Positions 59,015-64,000 of a DNA stretch of 64,000 nucleotides are shown here, in pieces. Source of the DNA: Dipteris shenzhenensis. Taxonomy: Eukaryota > Polypodiophyta > Polypodiopsida > Gleicheniales. The notes beneath the pieces are model-generated. The model had not been told where the DNA came from. It searched no databases and saw only the letters and a program-made list of their open reading frames with translations. Numbering within the stretch: position 1 is the stretch's first letter; each line of letters opens with the position of its first letter. Location: assembly GCA_047967505.1 (NCBI GenBank), contig CM106538.1. The stretch is one strand, 5' to 3'. The translations under genes were made by a program, and so were the position numbers.

Positions 59015-59533
59015 TGTCGTGCACGGATTGGTATCTGACGTGTACTAGGTACACAGGACTAGCTCAGGTAGCCTGGGGAGGCTTAGAGCTAGGCAGGCTT
59101 GATTCTCAGGTTGAGTGGCAAGGGTACGAACTATTTATAGGTCTTCGCTATTTTTGGCGCTCGGGGCTCGAGTCTATAAAAGGGGCCCAGGGGGTTCAGT
59201 TCTCAGTGTGCAGTTGGGAGCAAGTTTCGTTCCCAGGTGCTAGGTCTGATCCTAGATTGAGTCGCGGACGCGCGCCTGCATCTTAGCATAGCCCAAGGCC
59301 CAGTGACAGATCCAGGGCTTCACAGCGCCACCTGGTGGTATGGGACACCAGGCTGGTTTGGATCTGATTGGGAGTTCGTGCCAGTAGCCCAGCTCGTGGC
59401 TCGGAGGGGACATCTCCCTGATTCGGGATCACATCCCGTAGATGTCATGGTTGGGTGGTGAGCAGCCTGCTCAGTTTCTCACGTGGTGTGTTTGTTTGCA
59501 GATCAGAGGTTTTAGGAGTGCGGGGATGTGTCA
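59015..59533 (+). repeat. Chromovirus 3' LTR (complete)
   Basis: 519 bp, TGTC...GTCA. It contains TATAAAAGGGG at 59,175-59,185, so it retains a promoter lacking in the 5' LTR. Transcription from it would run rightward into the 3' side of the SPP gene, antisense to it. Confidence 0.96.
59175..59185 (+). promoter_or_regulatory. TATA box of the 3' LTR
   Basis: TATAAAAGGGG, preceded by GC-rich CTCGGGGCTCGAG. It is the only TATA box of this chromovirus copy, since the equivalent region of the 5' LTR is deleted. Confidence 0.7.
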
Positions 59534-59806
59534 TATAGTATTTCCAAATGCCTCGACAACTATGCAGCCTACAAATTTCATTCTTACTATTAACATTGAA
59601 TTCTGTGAAATCCATCACTCTTAACCACATAAATCAACTGATGAGAGTATTATATCCACTAATAAGTCTTCATTTAACTGGATTTGCTAATCAAACTAAT
59701 AATTACATGATCAGCATAGACAATGGGCCTAAATATTTGCAATACAGTAGCTATTTGTAACTGGATTTAGTCTTTGTGGAGTTAAGGATGCCATCTTTGT
59801 TGATAG

Positions 59807-62800
59807 TCAGCTATCCTTCCGTATGGTCTCATGGAAATGTAGCCACTCAAATCCATTTGGTGTATCTGCCTGCCAACACAGCAGAAATGCTCCACAGTTT
59901 ACAAAACTATAAAGAAAAGGCCTTGCTTATTTACTTATTCAGTTTATACTACCTTGGCAATTAGAACTGCACTTGCGAAGTAGCCTCGTCTTTCCCCTCC
60001 TGACAGGTAGAGGAGTGCACATCATTCAGAGATTCCATGTCAACAACATACATTATCTGTATATCAAGAAAGGTACTCTATTCATTGTGATCAATCTGCG
60101 TAGAATAGTTTGTGCTATGGCATTCATATAGAATTTCCAAAGTAAAAATGAATACATGTTTATGATGTCATTGCGTTAGTTTATTCTCTTTCTTCAGGTT
60201 TCTTTGGAAAATAAAGTGTCTGTGCCCTCTAGTAAATGGCGGTATTGCTAGAAGCTCAGAACATTCGTTGTACCTGCTAATTGCTCCCAAGGTTGCCAGG
60301 TCACTAAATAAACTCCTTCTGCCAACTTCCTTTCCTGAATGTTGTCAAACCAGGTGCGAAATTCCTTTCCTTGCATTGAACCATACCTTTGCATTATTCC
60401 ACAGAGTGATTCTGCTAGATTTGACTCAGTCCCCCAAGGATAGACAACCTTTGCACCCTTACTCTGCAAAACATGACAAAACATCATATTAGCTGTATTC
60501 ATACATGATCATTAAATAAGACAAAACTGGCCTACCAAACTGAACAATCTTGCTTCACCACAAGTTCATATGCTTTGGTACTTCATGTATTTGTGGATGA
60601 AGTACCAAACACACAAGACAAAACTGTACTCATGATATTTTCAATACCAGTACATGATTGAAAGAGAGGCTGGTTGCATGGGTGTCAATGGTTGACGATC
60701 AATTGTAAAGATGATCAATTGTTTGGTGGACCAGATGTACACTCTGCTTTTTTTTTCCATACCTAGATAGAGTGCCTGTAACGATGCAGGGGTAGGAGGA
60801 AAGAAAGATTATGCAGGTTGTAACCCTCATGGCTTGACGGGGGTCAGAGGAGGTGGTGACAAGCACTGGGGAGAAGATATATAGCTAGGAATGGAAGGAG
60901 GTCTTGCAAAATGGGAACAATGAGGAGGCAGCAATGTTGGAGCAAGCAAATCGTCAGTTTCTGACCTGTTTCTTTAGAGGAATGTATCTGAAAGGAAAGA
61001 CATTTTGGAAATGGATGTCAATAGATGTATGGATCATGATAACAAAGAAAAAATACATACAGTCTTGCCTTCATGAGAGCAAACTCACAAAGCATCAGAT
61101 CAGATACCGCATCCTTCATTGCATGAAGTATATGCTAAAAATATTGACAACTAGCTGCAGCTCCTATAATCGTACATGTATGAAAAAGTAAAGTTTCTAC
61201 TGTTTCCCTAGAGGCGAAAGGCAGAATCAGCCATGGCACTAGAGAGTGTATATGATCAAATGCAGGCCTTTGTTAGCCAGCATTCGGGACTATTGTAAGC
61301 ATCTGCAGGATAACAATGACATCTTTGAGTACTTTCTCGATGGTTTGAGACTAATGCCCACCTAGCACAACATTTTCATACAATTAACCAACATTTGTCA
61401 CCATTGCAAGCATCATGATGGCAATGACACCTTTAAATACTTTCTCGATGCTTTAATACTAAAGGCCACCCACCACACCATTCCAACACTATTATGCTAA
61501 GATGGTAAATTAGCATACATACAGTGGCGAATGTTTAAGATGAACACATTTCACATAAAAAAAAGAGGTGGATAATTGGATACATAGAACCCAAAGAATG
61601 CTTAAATGTCAGCTACCAATTTTCATGCCCTCTCATAAACTCAACTCTAAAGAAAACAGTTTTCAATGCCCAAAACACTTGAAATGACTGTCATAGCAAT
61701 CTCAAAAAGCATTCGAATAATTGGGTCTTAGGATCTTCAATTGAATAGTTACAAGGTTGGAGTCTCATCATGTCTACAAAATGAAACTAACATGGTGGTT
61801 GACTATGGTGACAAGGCTTTTGGAAAGTTATCCTCACAAAGAACAATTGGAGACTCATAGACACAACAGGCGCATTACAAGTTGGTCAGAAAATTGCCTG
61901 CACTAGCAAACGTCAGTTTTTGAATGCTCTCTCCCTCAAATGCTTCCATTCTGTTTTCCATATTTAGAGATGTATGAGGAACAATGTGAAAACGTGTCAT
62001 AAGGGTGAGCGTTATGAGAGCCTTCAACAATAGAACATAAAAGCATAAAAGGAAAGATCAAGTCTGGATTTCTAAGAAAAAAAAGGAAAAGAAAAAGGTC
62101 AAACTCACAACTACTCCGGTTAGACGCTTGAAGGTCTCATGCGTGTTTGGAACTTCACCGCAAAGCCACTTTACCATGAACACATTGAATTCAACAATTT
62201 CCCTCTGAACTGAGCTAGGACTAGCTAAATAGCCATTCTGAAATGTAGAAAAAGAAGGCACATAATCATGATTTATTCTGTCGCTTGGAGACAAATGTGG
62301 ACCGAGGTTGAAATGCTCCAACGCCTGGATGATACCACCAGCACATCTTTGGCTTGCACAAAATACTTTGGCACTTGAACCATGCAACTGGTACCATTGA
62401 ATGAGCTCTTCCTGAGCATTCGAAACCTACATTCTCAGCATTTGAGGGAAAAAATAAGTATGGCATATCATGAAGGACGCAAATTTTGTTCCAATGTGCA
62501 TCATACCTGGCACCGAAGTCTATTACTAGTTGACATACATAAAAGAAACACAGTATACAAAATAAAAGCAGTTGATATGTTCTCACAATTACTCCATGGA
62601 CTCCTTCCACTGTAAAAAGATCTATGTCATTGCCTGAGTCTCCGCAAACAAGTATGTTCTGTTGCGGGCAGTCTCCTTGATTCAATTTCTGAAGAAGATA
62701 TGCAAGAGCTTGCCCTTTGCTTGCTTTATATGGTAACACATCCAAATCTATACCGCTACTAAACAATAGTTTGACCCTGAGCTGCATAGTTAACCGACTA

Positions 62801-63806
62801 AATGAGATCACGAGCAAACAATTCTAATAGTCACACTTCCATTGAATTTTGCAAGACCTTACTGCTTTGAAGATGAAGAAAAGACTGAGCTTCATCACTT
62901 GTTTTGGTACTTAATATTATTTTTCTTGTGAACAAGACCGGGACCAGTACAAATAATTTGAGAGTGACCCAATCGACAGTCCTAATACAATTGCACTTTG
63001 GATCCTTTATAATGAATTTTTCTCATGGAAAAGACCAGGACCACTACAAATAATTTGAAAGTGATAATAATTGTCACAAGCAGACCCGAGTATCCATGTT
63101 TGCTAAATGAGATGGTCCTATCACAAATTGTATTTCAGGACAAGGACACGAATAATAAAAGCAGTCCGAAGCAACGTTTAACGTGTAATCAACAATGTAG
63201 CCTTTGGCTGGGACCGAAGAACTATGTCCATAGAATAAGGGCAACAAGAGGTACCCCTCGTTCCTGTAGCCTTGTTGAAAGCCTCCTTTGAATTTCTGTT
63301 GCCTTTTCCTTCTCCAATTTGAAGCTCACCTTATGAGGTCCCTGATCTGGCTCTTCCTGCCCACGGTGATCCAAATTAGCTATCCCTTTTTTGAGAGCAA
63401 AGACTGTAAATACCCTTGAAACCAAGGTTCTATCACTATTTGGTATTAAAACATTGAAACAATCGATCTAATTTTAAACTAACTTAGCATGGAAGACGAT
63501 CCGCACTTGAAAACGAAGATCAGAGATTTTCATGGCCTCCTCCACTATAATGTCGCGGTTCCAACCATCGTCTAATTCTCTCTCCCAATCTGTATCAGGC
63601 TCCAAAGATGGGCCTAATCGAATCTCTGTGCCCACTGATAAAATTAGAACTCCTGGAGTTAACATAGGAACTTCTTTCCTAAGCTCTAAGTATCTCTGTA
63701 GTGAGCGACCAGTCGAATATACTAAGAGGGAGGAGTTAGCATATTCGGCTGCCCACAAACAATTGAAATTGAGCAATGCTGCATGTGATAGGTCGTTGTG
63801 ATCGAC
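59807..63806 (-). CDS. SPP: Sucrose-phosphate phosphatase (5'-partial, 7 visible exons)
   Basis: Complement join 59807-59869, 59953-59999, 60274-60463, 62109-62426, 62587-62781, 63255-63356, 63507-63806; about 404 codons. The enzyme removes phosphate from sucrose-6-phosphate, the last step of cytosolic sucrose synthesis. All six introns have GT-AG ends and frames connect exactly. HAD motifs: STGRS (motif II), SKGQAL (motif III lysine), [11 protein letters not shown] (motif IV). The family pattern continues with [17 protein letters not shown] and KFRTW-like KEFRTWFDN. The plant C-terminal domain is completed by two small exons reading [16 protein letters not shown] and [14 protein letters not shown]. 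The first exon, with start codon and DxDxT nucleophile, must lie beyond 64,000: the first visible exon starts with VDHND after an acceptor, and nothing fitting appears in 63,807-64,000. Plant family length is about 420 aa, so only about 20 residues are missing. No internal stop is seen. Confidence 0.94.
60464..62108 (-). other. Large SPP intron (1,645 bp)
   Basis: It separates the exon ending at GVV (62,109) from the C-terminal-domain exon (60,463). It is far longer than the other introns (83-473 bp). It holds an imperfect ~65-bp repeat (GACAYCTTTRARTACTTTCT, about 61,318 and 61,425) and no recognised element. Confidence 0.85.
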
Positions 63807-64000
63807 CTGCAACCATTCAACCAAACTTTAGTGTCCTTCGAATATGTACAGCATGTTCCCTGTTCCAACTTTCGGCTTTCTTCTCCTTTAGTGGGGACAC
63901 CCGGATTTTTAAAGGATAGTATGAAAGCAAGAAGTGCCCGAAAGTGTAATTTGCGATCAATTCTTGGCTTTGTAAGCCTGTGCTTTTATTCTACGACACT
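63807..64000 (-). other. Start of SPP intron 1 side (exon 1 not in window)
   Basis: The sequence upstream of the first visible acceptor (GTTGCAG before 63,806) shows no DxDxT-coding text on the minus strand, so it is read as intron. Confidence 0.7.

Larger units (their letters stand above)
53002..59538 (+). mobile_element. Full-structure Ty3/gypsy chromovirus, target-site duplication TATAG
   Basis: TATAG at 53,002-53,006 and 59,534-59,538 flanks LTRs that start TGTC and end TGTCA. Between them lie a tRNA-iMet primer site, a ~1-kb leader, gag with a zinc knuckle, protease, RT, RNase H, integrase and a C-terminal chromodomain, and a polypurine tract. The gene order PR-RT-RH-IN marks gypsy and the chromodomain marks the chromovirus clade. 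In-frame stops and frameshifts make this copy non-autonomous. Confidence 0.97.

Overview
This is a window from the nuclear genome of a land plant. Two interrupted host genes carry GT-AG introns. One of them is a clear sucrose-phosphate phosphatase. The rest is mostly decayed transposable elements and simple repeats: Ty1/copia, Ty3/gypsy including a chromovirus with a chromodomain, L1-type LINEs and a Helitron relative. A TE-rich vascular plant such as a gymnosperm would fit, but the sequence does not settle the species.

Layout. 0-4 kb: a decayed copia polyprotein (+) running in from the left edge, with a putative 3' LTR start. 4-6.75 kb: nothing recognisable. 6.8-9.5 kb: clustered (TC)n/(GA)n tracts, a ~590-bp duplication and six copies of a self-complementary foldback sequence. 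9.5-9.95 kb: an internally deleted copia fragment. 10-22.7 kb: weakly coding retroelement debris, with a gag-like piece and an exact 27-bp minisatellite at 15.3-15.85 kb (+), and a gag with three zinc knuckles plus a protease remnant at 18.5-20.1 kb (-). 23.8-27.6 kb: a Helitron-type helicase followed by an AP-endonuclease-like domain (Helentron organisation), interrupted by a LINE 3' end. 28.9-29.35 kb: a trihelix/Myb-like remnant.

30.7-33.1 kb: an apparently intact three-exon host gene (613 aa) for an unrecognised membrane-anchored protein with cupin-like C-terminal domains. 34.3-39.4 kb: a three-level nest, in which a gypsy pol is split by a segment bounded by ~185-bp direct repeats, itself split by a copia element with target-site duplication CCTTC. 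39.5-42.3 kb: LINE fragments (+). 45.3-46.4 kb: gypsy gag-pro debris. 49.9-52.4 kb: two LINE reverse transcriptase fragments (-).

53.0-59.5 kb: a structurally complete but disabled chromovirus (LTRs, PBS, gag, pol, chromodomain, PPT, target-site duplication TATAG). 59.8-63.8 kb: sucrose-phosphate phosphatase on the minus strand, seven exons visible, with the first exon beyond the right edge. The chromovirus lies about 270 bp past its stop codon in convergent orientation.

Only the two host genes look functional. All splice sites were chosen by eye from GT/AG signals, frame continuity and remembered family patterns. No database search was run.
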